The notes under the pieces are model-generated. The model did not search any database, was not told the DNA's origin, and saw only the letters and a list, made by a program, of their open reading frames with translations. A DNA stretch of 64,000 nt from Symsagittifera roscoffensis (taxonomy: Eukaryota > Xenacoelomorpha > Acoela > Convolutidae). The translations under genes were made by a program, and so were the position numbers. Below, piece by piece: positions 24,661-38,000 of this stretch; the stretch's first letter is position 1; each line of letters begins with the position of its first letter. Location: the NCBI RefSeq assembly GCF_963678635.1, contig NC_087062.1, positions 76,560,349 through 76,624,348 on the forward strand. Reading direction: 5' to 3'.

Positions 24661-25967
24661 AAGTGTAAACAATTAATTCATCAACGCAGAGGCGAGGTTA
24701 CCTGACAAACCATCAAAAAATCTCAAAACCTTTGAAGCTGATTCCCAAAAATGAGATTGATTTATACCAAATTATGCTACCTAGAGTAGGAAAAGATCTT
24801 GCAACACCTTGGGCTTCAGATTTAGAGATAATTAACAAAACCCGCCCACTTAAGTTAATTGATCCAATCATAAATCTGAGAGTATCACCAAACAGGCAAC
24901 TCAAGTATTTCTGAATTAAGCGCTGCAAAAAATAATTCATCCATTGAGCATCTTCTCCCCGAAAGGGCAGCTAATACATTAAACACTACCTCACAATATA
25001 TTTGTTGAAATCAATTTCACAGAGGCAAAGAAGAGCTTCGCGTCACTTGCGACACAACGCAAGCGTAGCATTGCACGCTAGCGAAAAAAATGTGACTAAA
25101 TTAACTGTCGAAAAAATTTATTTGAAGAAAAAAGGAAATCTATGCTTTGGAAGATGAGCCAACAAACGAAAGCCCGGCAATTGAATTTTTACCGTGAAAA
25201 TCCATTTCATACACACTGAAAGAAAAAGTCCGATCGGGTCTCCAACCCAAGACCTTAGGGTGCAAAGGCAACTGCGTTACCTCCAGAGAAAATTACAAGG
25301 AATTACCTCCGGAAGTTGTTAATATTCTTTAATATAGCAAGTTCAATACATTACAACAGTTTTAAGAAAAGTTGTTTACGGGGAAAAGCCTTGTTCCCAA
25401 TAACAAGACACTTATTCTCGTACGTTGGATGACGATTCTGACCTTCAACCAGGTAAACCAGCAAAAACATAACAAAATTACCGGTGCGTTGTTTTGGACG
25501 AAAAATGGCCACAAATTCACAGGCTTCAAATGATATTTTTCTTACACCAAAATTCGCATGTCCCACCTACAGCTTCCAAGTCTATCGTCTTGCATTCGGC
25601 GACTGGCGACACTACTGCTATACAATTGGCTTCACCACAACAATAAGGAAATGGCCACTCAATTGATTCCCTTATACATGTGAGATGTTGAAAAAAAAAC
25701 GAAACTTATCACATTACAGCTCCTCTTCTGACATTCTTTTGACTAAAGCACGCCAACTTGAGGTAACAGGGTCAACTGTCAACTTTTTTATTACGGTTTG
25801 AATTTAAAGCGTATTTTTGCAGAGAAATTTTGTACTCTGGTGTTTTAATTTTTTGTTTTCCACGTAAAATCAGGTACCACAAATATTCATTGAAATTAGT
25901 TGAGTTATAGATCAAACCAAAGCCCTTTCAGCCGTGATTCGAACGATAGTGAGCAACTTTGAACACA

Positions 25968-26850
25968 AAGGCGAACCAGAGCTTCGCAACACATGCGGTA
26001 TAACACAATCATAAAAAAGCATGTGTCAAAAAAAAATGAAAAATGTTGAAAAAAACTAAGTGAATCAAACGTTGCTGATGCCTCGATGTAGGACACAAAG
26101 AGCCCAGTTTGATATTTTTCCATTTGTTATACTGATGCGGGACGAAAAACAAAATTTCAAAAATTGTCCAAAACCCTTAGTTTTTTCCCTACTAAAATAA
26201 ATAAGAAAAGGAGAACTTTTTGAGATTTTGAAACTTTCCCAAAGACATAACCTTTATTATACAAAAAATTAAGTAGTAGCCTCTTCCGCAGGAAAAATTC
26301 TCAAAACAGCTTCTTTTGTTTAAATTTTCATCTCAGATTTGATAGGGTAGTTTTTGAGAAAAATTTTAAAAAAATGGTCTAAGTTTAAAAAACCTTTCTG
26401 AGATCCGTAACTTTTTTCTGCTAAAGGCAAGTCGTTTTTTTTTTAAAAAAAAAAATGAGAGTTACTACTAAATAAGGGATGCTTCACGCATTAGGTTCTA
26501 TGTATTGAACACAAAATCTCAGATTTTAGAGGGTAGTTTCTGAGAAAACGAAAAAAGAAATTAAAAAATCTGGGTAAGAAAAGCCCCCTCCCCTTGCAGA
26601 TTTTTCGGAGGCTGTAGGCAGTCGGGTAAAGTATAAAGAGACTAGGCCATAATGCAGGCACAGAAGGGAGTAAGCGAAATTTCTATTGCTACCCATTTTT
26701 TTGATAACCGGCAGAGTAGTTTCCAAAAAAAAGTAGAAAAAAATTCGCAAAAAAAGAAAGAATTTTCAAAAGCGTCTCAAAAAAAACCCTATACCCTGCA
26801 TTTTCAAAAAACCCTTTTTGATCAAACAGATGTTCTAGGTATACAAGCCA
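25968..26850. repeat. Modular ~170-bp-unit repeat element E3
   Basis: Copy-2 counterpart of E2 without the nested duplication: hairpin variant at about 25968, gatgcgggacgaaaaac near 26135, terminal module at about 26600-26800, then ccctttttgatcaaacag and CTAG at about 26811-26840. Confidence 0.65.
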
Positions 26851-28100
26851 CGCAAGGAGCTTGAGTTTTAAAAAGTAAGCAATGGAACGAAACTTACCGA
26901 AGCGAAAACAAGGCCGACAACCTTTGAGCAGACACCAGTTGAACCGAAAAAAAAACTGATTTAAGTTTCAACTCTCCACTGAAACTACCCTGTAGTAACT
27001 AGTACCTACACAGTCGCTCCTAAATTTGAGCATGTGAGCTGCATAGCAGTATCATAAGAGAGTCAACTGATTTTGTTGAATTAGTTGTTAACCCGAAAAT
27101 TAACCCGAAAAAAGTCTACATTCCGATTTGATAACTCTTGATAATTCTTTTGTGTCGAGAAAAACTGGTCTAATTTTTGATCTAATTGCGAGCTATTAAG
27201 GTGAGCGTGCAGGCTTAATTAAGCCGTGAAATTTAAAATTTATTGGAGTGAAGTGAGTAGTTGGAACTTTTTTGGCACTGTTAGGAATCCTAAACTTAAA
27301 CAAATTCAAAAAAATTCGGCTTATAAACTTTCAAGTTTTTAAATTTTTGAAAGAACTTTTGTTCTTATTTCTAGTAATTTTTAAACAAAAACTGTTTTCG
27401 ATTTGGCCTTTTCTACTATGACAGTCGAATATGCGTAATTTATGTTTTTTCGTTGATATCTTTTTTATCGCACCACAGAAAAAAAACAGCACTATTTTGA
27501 AGAAAAAGAATGTATTTCTTTAGACTGTGGTCAGAATATTCTGTGCTATTTGCACAGTAACCGGCTATCCTTGTTTACTTTTGCTATCACAGGGCGTAGA
27601 TTATTGTCCTTTTAATGATTGCAATTGAAAAACCAGCTTCAAACACAGCAGCATGGCTGCTCTTCTTAAACAGGAAAGCAAAAAACAGCTAAATCAGCAA
27701 AAAGCCTAAAAAATACTGAAATATATCTCGAAGGAAAATCAACGTCAAAATTTTCAAATAGATGAAAAAAGAACTCGAATCTAAAACAGAAATCATTTCC
27801 ACCAATAAGTTTGCCTCATACTTCCGCATTATTCGCAGAAACCGAATTAATAAATTGCCAGCTTTCACAAATCCAATATATTACGAAAAATGATCGCAGG
27901 TCAAAAACTTTCAAAAAAGGGGACTGAAGGTATAAGCGTGTGATCGCAAGTTATTTTTTTGTAATATAAAATGGAAGCCAGACAAAACCAGACCACCAAA
28001 AAAAAGGCAAAAACAGTTGAAAAATGCCAATTAATGCACTAAGAAAACATAAAAAAAGGTTTTGAAATAACTCCACTTCCAAATTTGACAACAAAAATAC

Positions 28101-30345
28101 ATGCTTCTCTAATCTTCATAATCTCTTCGAATGTCAAGACCACATCCTGATTGACACTTTTTGATCAAACTAACTCAATGAAAAATTGGATCAATTTGCA
28201 AAATTTTTATTTCGCTAAGAAACAAATGTTTACACAGATGCGAAGCTGCGCTTCACAAGCACTGGCGCGAAAATAACCCTATAAAGTGAAATAAAAAATA
28301 GAAATAAGCCTCAAATTATTAAAACTTTTGCTGCACAACGGATTAGAATCAGCGACCTAAAGATTAGAAGTCTCACATCCTTCCCACTAGGCCACGGACG
28401 CTTATCGACGGAGAGACACCAGCCACAAATGAATCAGAGAACAGATGCTATGAAACTTTCAAGGCTGCAGCTCAAGCTCACTTGTGTATAAACTCACTAG
28501 CCAAAAGAAGCCGTTCACGTTTTTCATGAACTAAATACTTTTGCTAGAGGAAAATGTCTTCCTTTTAACAAAGGAACCGAACTAAAATAATCAAACCATA
28601 GATAATCTACGAAAATTAGATAATCCACGAAAATTAGCTGATCCACAAAAAAATCTAATTTGAGCTTGAACATATTTTTTTCTAAATTTTCTGAAAAAAA
28701 TTGAAAAAACTAACAAAAAAATCGTCACGATCCATGCCACTACGTTTATTGACATATGAAAAAATTTGCTTAAACAAATTATGGGCATTTTATAAACTAG
28801 CACGACCTATGTAAGAGACAACTTAGTAAGACCATCGACACATAACAAGGGTTCGTTTTAAACACAAAAATACGGCATTAAAACTAACGCATCTGAAGAT
28901 GTTACAATGCATAAAAACACAAAAAAAAACTCAACTCTTTCAAACAATTAAGCGCTGCTAAAAAGTCATGCTTTTTAACGTTAAAAATGAAAGTATCTGG
29001 AACCATCGGAAGCGATTCCGCTACCAACAGGAATGGCGCACATTAATAGCAAGTTATCAGAAGCCTTCATAATGGCAATTGCTCGCATAAAAAATTCAGG
29101 AAGCAACAAAAAAAAGCACCTGACTACGGATTGATTCAAATCGATCAAAATTTAACCAGAGCCTCAGGCGATTCCTCTTAATACTTTATTTAAGGAGGAA
29201 ATCTTGGATCGTTTCATTTTTGCATGCTTCTCTAATCTTCATAATCTCTTCGAATGTCAAGACCACATCCTGATTGACACTTTTTGATCAAACTAACTCA
29301 ATGAAAAATTGGATCAATTTGCAAAATTTTTATTTCGCTAAGAAACAAATGTTTACACAGATGCGAAGCTGCGCTTCACAAGTACTGGCGCGAAAATAAC
29401 CCTATAAAGTGAAATAAAAAATAGAAATAAGCCTCAAATTATTAAAACTTTTGCTGCACAACGGATTAGAATCAGCGACCTAAAGATTAGAAGTCTCACA
29501 TCCTTCCCACTAGGCCACGGACGCTTATCGACGTAGAGACACCAGCCACAAATGAATCAGAGAACAGATGCTATGAAATTTTCAAGGCTGCAGCTCAAGC
29601 TCGCTTGTGTATAAACTCACTAGCCAAAAGAAGCCGTTCACGTTTTTCATGAACTAAATACTTTTGCTAGAGGAAAATGTCTTCCTTTCAACAAAGGAAC
29701 CGAACTAAAATAATCAAACCATAGATAATCTACGAAAATTAGATAATCCACGAAAATTAGCTGATCCACAAAAAACCTAATTTGAGCTTGAACATATTTT
29801 TTTCTAAATTTTCTGAAAAAAAATGAAAAAACTAACAAAAAATCGTCACGATCCATGCCACTACGTTTATTGACATATGAAAAAATTTGCTTAAACAAAT
29901 TATGGGCTTTTTATAAACTAGCACGACCTATGTAAGAGAAAACTTAGTAAGACCATCGACACATAACAAGGGTTCGTTTTAAACACAAAAATCCGGCATT
30001 AAAACTAACGCATCTGAAGATGTTGCAATGCATAAAAACACAAAAAAAACTCAACTCTTTCAAACAATTAAGCGCTGCTAAAAAGTCATGCTTTTTGACG
30101 TTAAAAATGAAAGTATCTGGAACCATCGGAAGCGATTCCGCTACCAACAGGAATGGCGCACATTACTAGCAAGTTATCAGAAGCCTTCATAATGGCAATT
30201 GCTCGCATAAAAAATTCAGGAAGCAACAAAAAAAAGCACCTGACTACGGATTGATTCAAATCGATCAAAATTTAACCAGAGCCGCAGGCGATTCCTCTTA
30301 ATACTTTATCTAAGGAGGAAATCTTGGATCGTTTCATTTTTAACC
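28101..30345. repeat. Nested tandem duplication, 1123-bp unit, only in copy 2
   Basis: atgcttctctaatcttcata occurs at 28101 and 29224. The first unit ends gatcgtttcatttt at 29220 and jumps back into the unit; the second continues into taaccctcaa as copy 1 does. Each unit carries one family-1 SINE-like element (cores at 28330-28404 and 29453-29526). Confidence 0.9.
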
Positions 30346-30535
30346 CTCAAAAACGTTCAAACGTTATCATTATATTTCTTCTATGCCTGCTGCTATTTAA
30401 CACAGAAGCCATGCGGAGCTCCGCATCACTAGCGATACAAAAATGATCGACTATTACTACTTGTAGATGAAACATCGAATCGAAAAATTTCTATTTGAGA
30501 AAGAATTTTTCCAAAAAAAATCCGGTATCTTGGAA

Positions 30536-31816
30536 CTAATTACCTGCACCTTTGATCATACAACACGTAGATATCATGACAAACTCACCGACAGAAATCG
30601 TGATACAGCCGCAGAAAAAGCGATCAATCAAAAGGTTTCTTTCTTTGTCTGATTTTGAAATGAATAAAAACTCCTTTCAAAAAACATGCCAAGAAAACAA
30701 GGCTAACTAAGCATCGAAACAAAACTTACACAGTGAAAACAAAGCGGACCATTCGTGGGCGGACACGTTGCGCCGAAAAAAAAACTTTTTTTTATAAGAA
30801 CTCCTCCTCCAAAAACATTAAGATAAACGACTCAAAAAGAGTCCTCTAAGCCAAAATTTTTTAAACCAAAACATTTTTAACCAAGTTAGAAAACAAAGAG
30901 CAAATAAAAACAAGGATATCCTGTTACTCTGCAAGTAGCAGCGAATGTTCCGACCAATAGTCTTTAAAAACCTTTTCACAGTCTTTTTTTTCAAATTAAG
31001 GGTGTGATTAAAGGATCTGACGTAAGACTTTAATTCAGGCATATGCGACAATCGTAGTAAAATAGGATTACCAAGCTGGCATTAAAAATCTCCGAAAACT
31101 AATTTTACTCGACTTTCAATAAAATTTAGCATAATTAGGCTATTGTAAACGGCTTCAATTCAGCATAAATAAGCGTGCTCACTCGCTGTACTTTAGACGA
31201 AAAATCAAACTTTTCAAACCGGTTTTTCTGGAAACTGGGGAAAAAAAATTCTGGAAACTGGTCGGTTGAATCATGACTGAAAGTGCTTTCAAATGTTAAA
31301 TCACTCAACTCTCTCCGATGATTATTTACGGTAGCTGATTTTGCTTGGAAAAACTCAAAACACACATTTTCAGTTAGCCGGAACATCAAAAAAATTTATA
31401 TACGGTAATCGGAGTTGGTAAATTTACAATTAACAAAAAAACTCAAATTCGAACGGGCATTTGAAATTTTTTAATGCTTAAAAGTTGACTGTTGAATTCC
31501 ATTACGGCCATCTTGTGAACAAAATTGTTGACGGGAAAAAAGTCTACAATCCGATTGCAACACTCTTGCTTATTGCAAGAGTAAAGAGCATTGAAAAGGC
31601 TATAACTGTTCCGTCTCTACGATTAGAATGGATAAACATGGCACATTGAAAACTATTTAAAAATCGGAATCTTCAGGCGTTTTAGATGCAGTCAGAAACA
31701 CAACAAACAGATTGTAGAAAACTTGGTTGACCATCGGTTATTTGAATTTCCATTTTCATCTATGCAATAAACAAAAAATAAATAGAAAGTCTGAAACGAA
31801 AAAAGTGTCATCATCA
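30536..31816. other. Gene-free stretch downstream of URI1
   Basis: No exon recognised. Contains a family-D repeat (about 30880-31400) and the end motif gacgggaaaaaagtctaca near 31530. The 3' UTR of URI1 must lie in the right-hand part; on the minus strand no strong AATAAA stands out just after the stop. Confidence 0.5.
30880..31400. repeat. Dispersed repeat family D, copy 1
   Basis: Landmarks are ctctgcaagtagcagcgaat (about 30928), a T-rich run with ggtgtgattaaagg (about 31000), and ctcgctgtactttagacg (about 31180). The same order occurs at 59650-60025, and parts occur at 40690-41060 and 44595-44975. Confidence 0.55.
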
Positions 31817-32058
31817 TCAACGTTTTCTGTTTTTCTTAAACAAAGACACTGGTTTGGCGGAAATTGAGGAATCTGTATTTGTTTCAGCTTGCGAATCATT
31901 TGTTTGCTTTGGATCGTAACTGATATTTCGCTCAACTATTTTATCTTCTACAGCTTTTATAGTCGGACTAGTTTTCTGAACAAACTCTGTTTGTGGCTCA
32001 TGAGGGCTTCCAATTTTGAGTTCCGACGACGCCGACGCCAAAACTGACTTTTCTTCAC
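31817..32058 (-). CDS. URI1: URI1 last exon
   Basis: The acceptor is TTTGTTTCAG before GT GAA GAA, fitting the one-base overhang of the previous exon to make Arg. 80 codons end with TGA at 31819-31817. VEDKIVERNISYD resembles the conserved V-I-E-K/R box of URI proteins, and the product ends VSLFKKNRKR, like the V-S-x-F-K-x-x-R tail of relatives. Confidence 0.85.
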
Positions 32059-35000
32059 CTGAAACAAATTTTGCATCTATGTCCATGCCTACGGTTAAAC
32101 GAAGACAGACATTGCGTCAGAAACTAGTTGTCAAAACAGTTATCCTTTTATATTTATTCAAATGCAGGCAGATGCGGATTTCAAACTTTCGCGAAAGGTC
32201 TATGTGCAGGGAAAAGGGTAGACTACTTTTTAAAAACAACCCTTTTAAAAATCAACCCCATTATACAATAATTTCTGCAAGAATTTCTGCAGGAAGAAAA
32301 ATTGAAAAAAAAAACACTTTTTTCATTCGCTCGCTCAACAATCAAAGTTGATATATAATAGCGCCTCAAGAACAAACTAAGCTTGGTAGACCAAAATACG
32401 TATCGAATAATAGTTTTTCAGCAGAGGCACCCTTTGGGTTGCGAAAGGTTCGGTCTGCTGCGTAAAAGGTTTGAATTACTGGGTTGGGTTTGTCGAATTC
32501 CTCCTGAAATCTGGAGTTTTCATTACGACATTAGGCCCAAATTCAGAAGCATTCTCTATTTGTACTGCAATATCCAAATTTTAATTGAGAAAGGCAGTTT
32601 AAACAGACACAATATAGGTAAGACATACGTGTCGGAGATATTTCTCTGATGTCCACATCTTTCGAAAACGAAACGGATCTTTTTATTTTCTTTTTAACCA
32701 ATTTGGGATCGACTGAATTACTTTCAATCGTTTTCGCTTCATCAAGTTCACTGTTTCGAATTTCTTCTTCATCGCTTTCTTCTTCTAGGTCATCTAAGCC
32801 AAAGAGTTCACATATCGTATACGTCTATCTCATGATGAATATTTCTATATAACGTCATTGATGGTTTATAGTATGCAATAAAATTCGACTTTTTTTTTTC
32901 GTTTCAGTTTGAGGCCAAGTTGTTCTTTGCACGAAATTTGGAAAGAGCAAAATTGAAATTTTTTATCTGAATTATATAAGGGAGCTATCTAATGAAAGTA
33001 GATGAACCAAATAGTAAACACTATATGCTATGCTTATATCGTAAAGAAAATATATGTTATGCTTGGTATACGACATGGTACACCATCTGAATCTGATTCT
33101 TCTCTGTCAATTTGGTCCTGCTGTTTCGATTCTTTCATTAACTTCTCAATGCGCGCCAAAATTGCACTTCTATCAACGGCACCAGAACATGCAACTGAGT
33201 CGAGATCAACGCTGCTGCTTGTTTCTGTTTCGGGTTTCTTTTCCTCAAACATCAGGTGATAAAATAAGTGATAAGATTCATAGTTATCTACGTTTAAATA
33301 AGAGAGGGGTTGTATTTAAGAGCTGTGTCGCATATATCATTAGCCTTATGCAGGAAAAATGTTTCGAAAACCTCAACGAAAAAGATTGAAATAAGACCGG
33401 CGCATAAAAATTAACTGAACAGAAATCAGAATTGTCGAAAAATAAGCGAACACTAAATTACAAAAAAAACAGGGGAAGCACGACAAAAAGCAGCTCTAAA
33501 AAGTGCAATAAGAAAAAGTAAAAATAAGCCTCGAATTAGTAAAACTTCGGCAGCGTCTCGGATTCGATCTGCGACCTTGAGATTTTTCTCACGCACTAAC
33601 CACTCAGCCACGGAATCTTAATAAAACACAAACATCAGCCACAAATAAAGCAGAGAACAGATGTTATGAAATTTCCAATGCTTAAGATCGTGATTACAGC
33701 AGGTGCCACCAAATAAGTGAACACTTCTAATGCTCACTTTTATTTGCGAGTTAAGTTAGGAAAAAAAGAAGACTCGTACCAAAACACTACGCTTCGCAAG
33801 CTTGCTAGTGTAATAAAAAGTGTATCATTCATCAATGGAGTGATGTTAATTGTCGGTATATCTTTTACTCTTTTCACTTCTTGCTTTTCTTGTACGTTTT
33901 CTGATTGCAGCAGTCGAAACTTTGACATAAGCAGTAAAAAGGCGAACATTCCAAATATTTCAACCCTTCATTCTTCAAAATTGTATTTCACCCCAATGAA
34001 ACGCTCCAACAAAATTACAGCAATTGAATTGCTGAAAAAAGGAAACGCAAATTCATGCTTTGCACACTACTTTTCAGCCGAACACAATCAATAAGATAGC
34101 TTCCTGAAATTCATCAATCCGTTACACCTGGCCAACGCCTAGAAAGTCCCGTAGGCTAGCTTTCATATAGAAGAGAAGAAACGCTCAAAAAGATCTCATA
34201 GCCATCATGCAAAATTAGCAATTGAAAAACGATACATTACAAATTGAACCAACGTTTCTAATTCGCGAGGTCAGTGATTAAGTTATCTAGGTTGTGTATT
34301 TACCAATGTCTGAACTACAGTCAAACTATCATTGATTTCCGTTTTTGCTCTTTGATGACCTTTGAGCGACTGCTCCTCGAACTCCTTCACTCCTTTCCGA
34401 ATTCGTTCCTGCTTTTCCTTCAACGTTTCCACAAGTTCCTGTTTTTCATTTTCGTTCTTCACTTTCGAAACCCGGCCTTTTATTGCATTCGCGTCACTTG
34501 TACACACTTCGGCTTTATCTTCTAACCTCTCGAAAACCTCTCTCACGCCTTCCAAACTGTTTTCTTCGACAAACGTTTTTGTACTGAAATCAAATTTAAA
34601 AACTTCGCTAAGAACTCGAAAGACATGGAAATCTTATCAGAAATTTTGCATACTTTATCTTAAATTTAATTACTTTGGTTTAATACGAGCAGACTAATGC
34701 TTTGATGGACCGTAAACACAAAGTAAATGTTTATTTTCAAATTCTACCACACTCCAATGATTTATTCAAGCAGTGAAGCAATTGCATGAAAAACACATTC
34801 GTTAAAATACAAGAAAAACATCACAGTAAATGATTGCTGTGCAAGAGGCATAACAAAATCTGCTTTCATTGCAAAGAAAGAGCATCAGATTTCAAAAAAT
34901 GTTTAGCTGGAGGACGCAACTTAGCTTCCTGAAACATATTCGATTAGCTTCAATATCGTACAAAACGAATTCTAAGAATTAGGTCTATTTACGTACATTG

Positions 35001-38000
35001 CATCTTTAGAAATATGATATATTGTCATTAAGATGTTTTTTAGATTGCTCAAAGGTCTAAATAGTTAAAATTTGGACAGTTAAACGATCCAAAAACCATT
35101 TATACCAAATAAAAAATTATGAATTGTTGAAATCTTCTCAAATCTAATGGCCTATAGCTTTGGAGTGCTCAAACAACTGCAAGCAGTTTTCTGAACAGCC
35201 GAAGAAAAATTTGGTAATTCAGAACACAAGATGCCGAAAATTTGCAATTTGGTAAACTCAATTTGCATTTGACGCATATTCTTTTCCTTTTTTGTATAAG
35301 CGATACCAATTAAAGAAAATTTCACAACTAAGTTTAGTTCACAACTAAGTTTAAATCGAAATTAAGTTTAATTCACAACTTAAAGATCATTCTGAACGCC
35401 AGTCAAATTTTCTGCAGATGACAGCATCATATAATTCAGATTTTTATACGATGGACAGAATAGATCAAAGAATAAAAGCAATAACCCTGCAATAAATTTG
35501 AAATAGAACTCACAAAATGCAAAGTAGCATCCATAAATATTTCGTGGGTGAAGTCAGAGAAGTTCCGCAGCCGTAAGAAATAACGGTAGTATATTACCCA
35601 AGCCCATCGTATCCTCTTCCAAACTGTCCTATGCCATTTCACCCTGTGTTTTAAATTGACCTTTGACATTTAACCCTTTTCTAACCTACCCTATGCCAAT
35701 TTATCTTACATTCAATTGTGTTGCAATCAGTTTAAATCTTTGATGCAATAGTTCAGTATCGAACTAAAGTTTTTTAGTTTTGTAACCTGCACTTGTCAAT
35801 TCATTTGAGGCCAAAAATTAGGGTTCAAAAAGTCGCAAATTCAAGCCAATTGATAAAAAGACGCAAATTAGCGCTTTGACCAAAGATAGTACGTTATCAC
35901 AATTAACTTCATTAAACGCGTAATTTTCACAAACTTACAATAAACAATATTTCAATATTGTTTCAATCTGTCTATTCATTATTCAAAACTGCAACAAAAA
36001 ATGAGCTACACGCATTTCTTTGGGTTTATCGTAAAGCAATCGTCCTACCCTTCTTACTGATGGCCTTGAATAATCCAAAAAGCACGAACCTGCCTGAAAA
36101 CTTAAAAAAAAATTCAGATCATAGCCTTTTGACAGCGGCATCAAGGATGCTGAAAGGATACTCTATTCGGGCGACCGTGAAAACGGGCTTGCCACTGAGT
36201 TGAACCGAGAAACACCGCACAGTCAGAAGCCTTATACAATTTCACCAACGATATACAGTCCATATTAAACTGTCTGGTTTTCACACCCTCTCATCCCCTC
36301 CTGGTATTTACGCTTTGCCTTCTAATAAATGTGAGCATACGTACAAGAAGTTTCTCAACAATTTGTCACCACGTTCGCAAAATGCCGAGCTCAACAAAAC
36401 CCTATTCGATATTGAGCGTGCTGCTTTCCACAATTTCTCCCCCCTTTACCCCTGAGAAAAGCTTCAAGGATGTTACTCTCATCTTACCCAGACTTCAACA
36501 GCAAAATCAATGAAGTCGACTTCAAACGATTACACGAACACAATCTTCAGCTCAATTTAGCACTACTACTCATCAATTTAATAATTCTTTATCAATTGAC
36601 ATAGTTACCGTTGTAATTCAGCGAGTCATTGAAAAACTTGCGAGAATTACTGATCCCTTTGATCTAGATGGGACTTTAGCAGTAAGCTGGATGAAGTTGT
36701 CTCCTAATTTTAAAGAAACTACATAAAAGGAGAGACAAGTGGTCGCAATAACCAAAATCTATTGCTACGTAGTTAAACCACTAAAAAGAAGCCGCAAGTA
36801 GACTTGTAAGAACAACAAATGTAGAAGGATGACATCTTGGTGTTACTGCCCTGTTTGCAGCCATCCTTTAATTTGAACGTTCCTGGGACAAGTCAAACTC
36901 GATGCAGCTCAATCTTAATTCAATTTTCTCAAAGCAAAGCCATGGGGGAAAATAGCAAAGCTCGTTTTGAGAAACCCCGGAAATGAACGAACGAAATACA
37001 AACATTGTATATAGGTTCATCAAAAGCTCAATCATAAAATATTGATATTATCTGTCAAAACTTCAAACAAATGTCTAAAAAACATATATTTCTACGGTTT
37101 CTCTCGTCCTAGAGCTCTGAGATTTTGGGTGAAAGAAGCCAATATCGAAACTTATTTTATTGTTTCCTCGCCCGCCAAAGTTGATCATTCGACCTTTTGA
37201 TTGTGAAGCACATATATTATCCACTAAGCTATATCGACTTGGTGTTATACGACTTTTGCTCACTCAAGAATTATATGCACCGCATTTTGAATGCTAATGA
37301 ATCAGATGTCTTTTTTCCTTGATCAGGCTTTGATCACATTTCAGCTTTAAACGATTTATTTTAAATTGCTTTGAAATTTTTAATCATATGCGGCAACTCT
37401 TATATGATCAAAGTTAATGGTTTTTTTTTGATATCTGGAAGGACTTGTTCTACGAAAAATTTTAAAGAAAAAGAACAATTTTCAACACAGACGCTAGGCT
37501 GAGCTCCGCACCACTTGCGATACAAAGCAAGAAAGCTGCAAAGTTGAAAAAAATTCAAAAAAAAACGAAAAAACTGGATCTATCAAAACGAATAAGGCTA
37601 GTTTTGAAACAAAAACAACCGAGGCAATAGAATCTGAAATTCGCATCACAAGAAAATTTAAAGAGCGGTAACAAAGCTTAAAATACCTTAGCAGAAAAAA
37701 AATCAGAGAAAAAGTTTGAGTCCACCTCAACCTCAAAACATAGAAATATATTCGCTCGTCAAATAAAATAATAAGAGGCGACTGCGCCTTCAAGATATCG
37801 GCCGAAACCAATAACGCCGAAAAAGCCAGAAACAACTCAAAAAATTGAGGACTAAAAAAGTTATTAAGTCCCCTTGCCCTCCTCAAAACACATACACATA
37901 CGCACATACAAACTTTTTGCACTCGTCTAAGGACACCAATTGAGGCCATTAAGCCGATACAATAAAAGCCGAAAACTATCAATAGGAAAAATAGAAATCC

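Larger units (their letters stand above)
21122..30535. repeat. Large tandem duplication, copy 2 (about 9.4 kb)
   Basis: Begins right after ggtatcttggaa (21110-21121) with a partial 178-bp unit, and ends at the same ggtatcttggaa at about 30535, after which the sequences part. Compared with copy 1 it lacks about 270 bp near 21720, lacks the 0.91-kb nested duplication, and has an extra 1123-bp nested duplication. No gene was recognised inside it. Confidence 0.9.

Noticed and set aside
37494-37982. 162-codon minus-strand frame
   Set aside because: Lies wholly within a dispersed repeat; its Cys/Val run comes from the ACAC-rich subunit.
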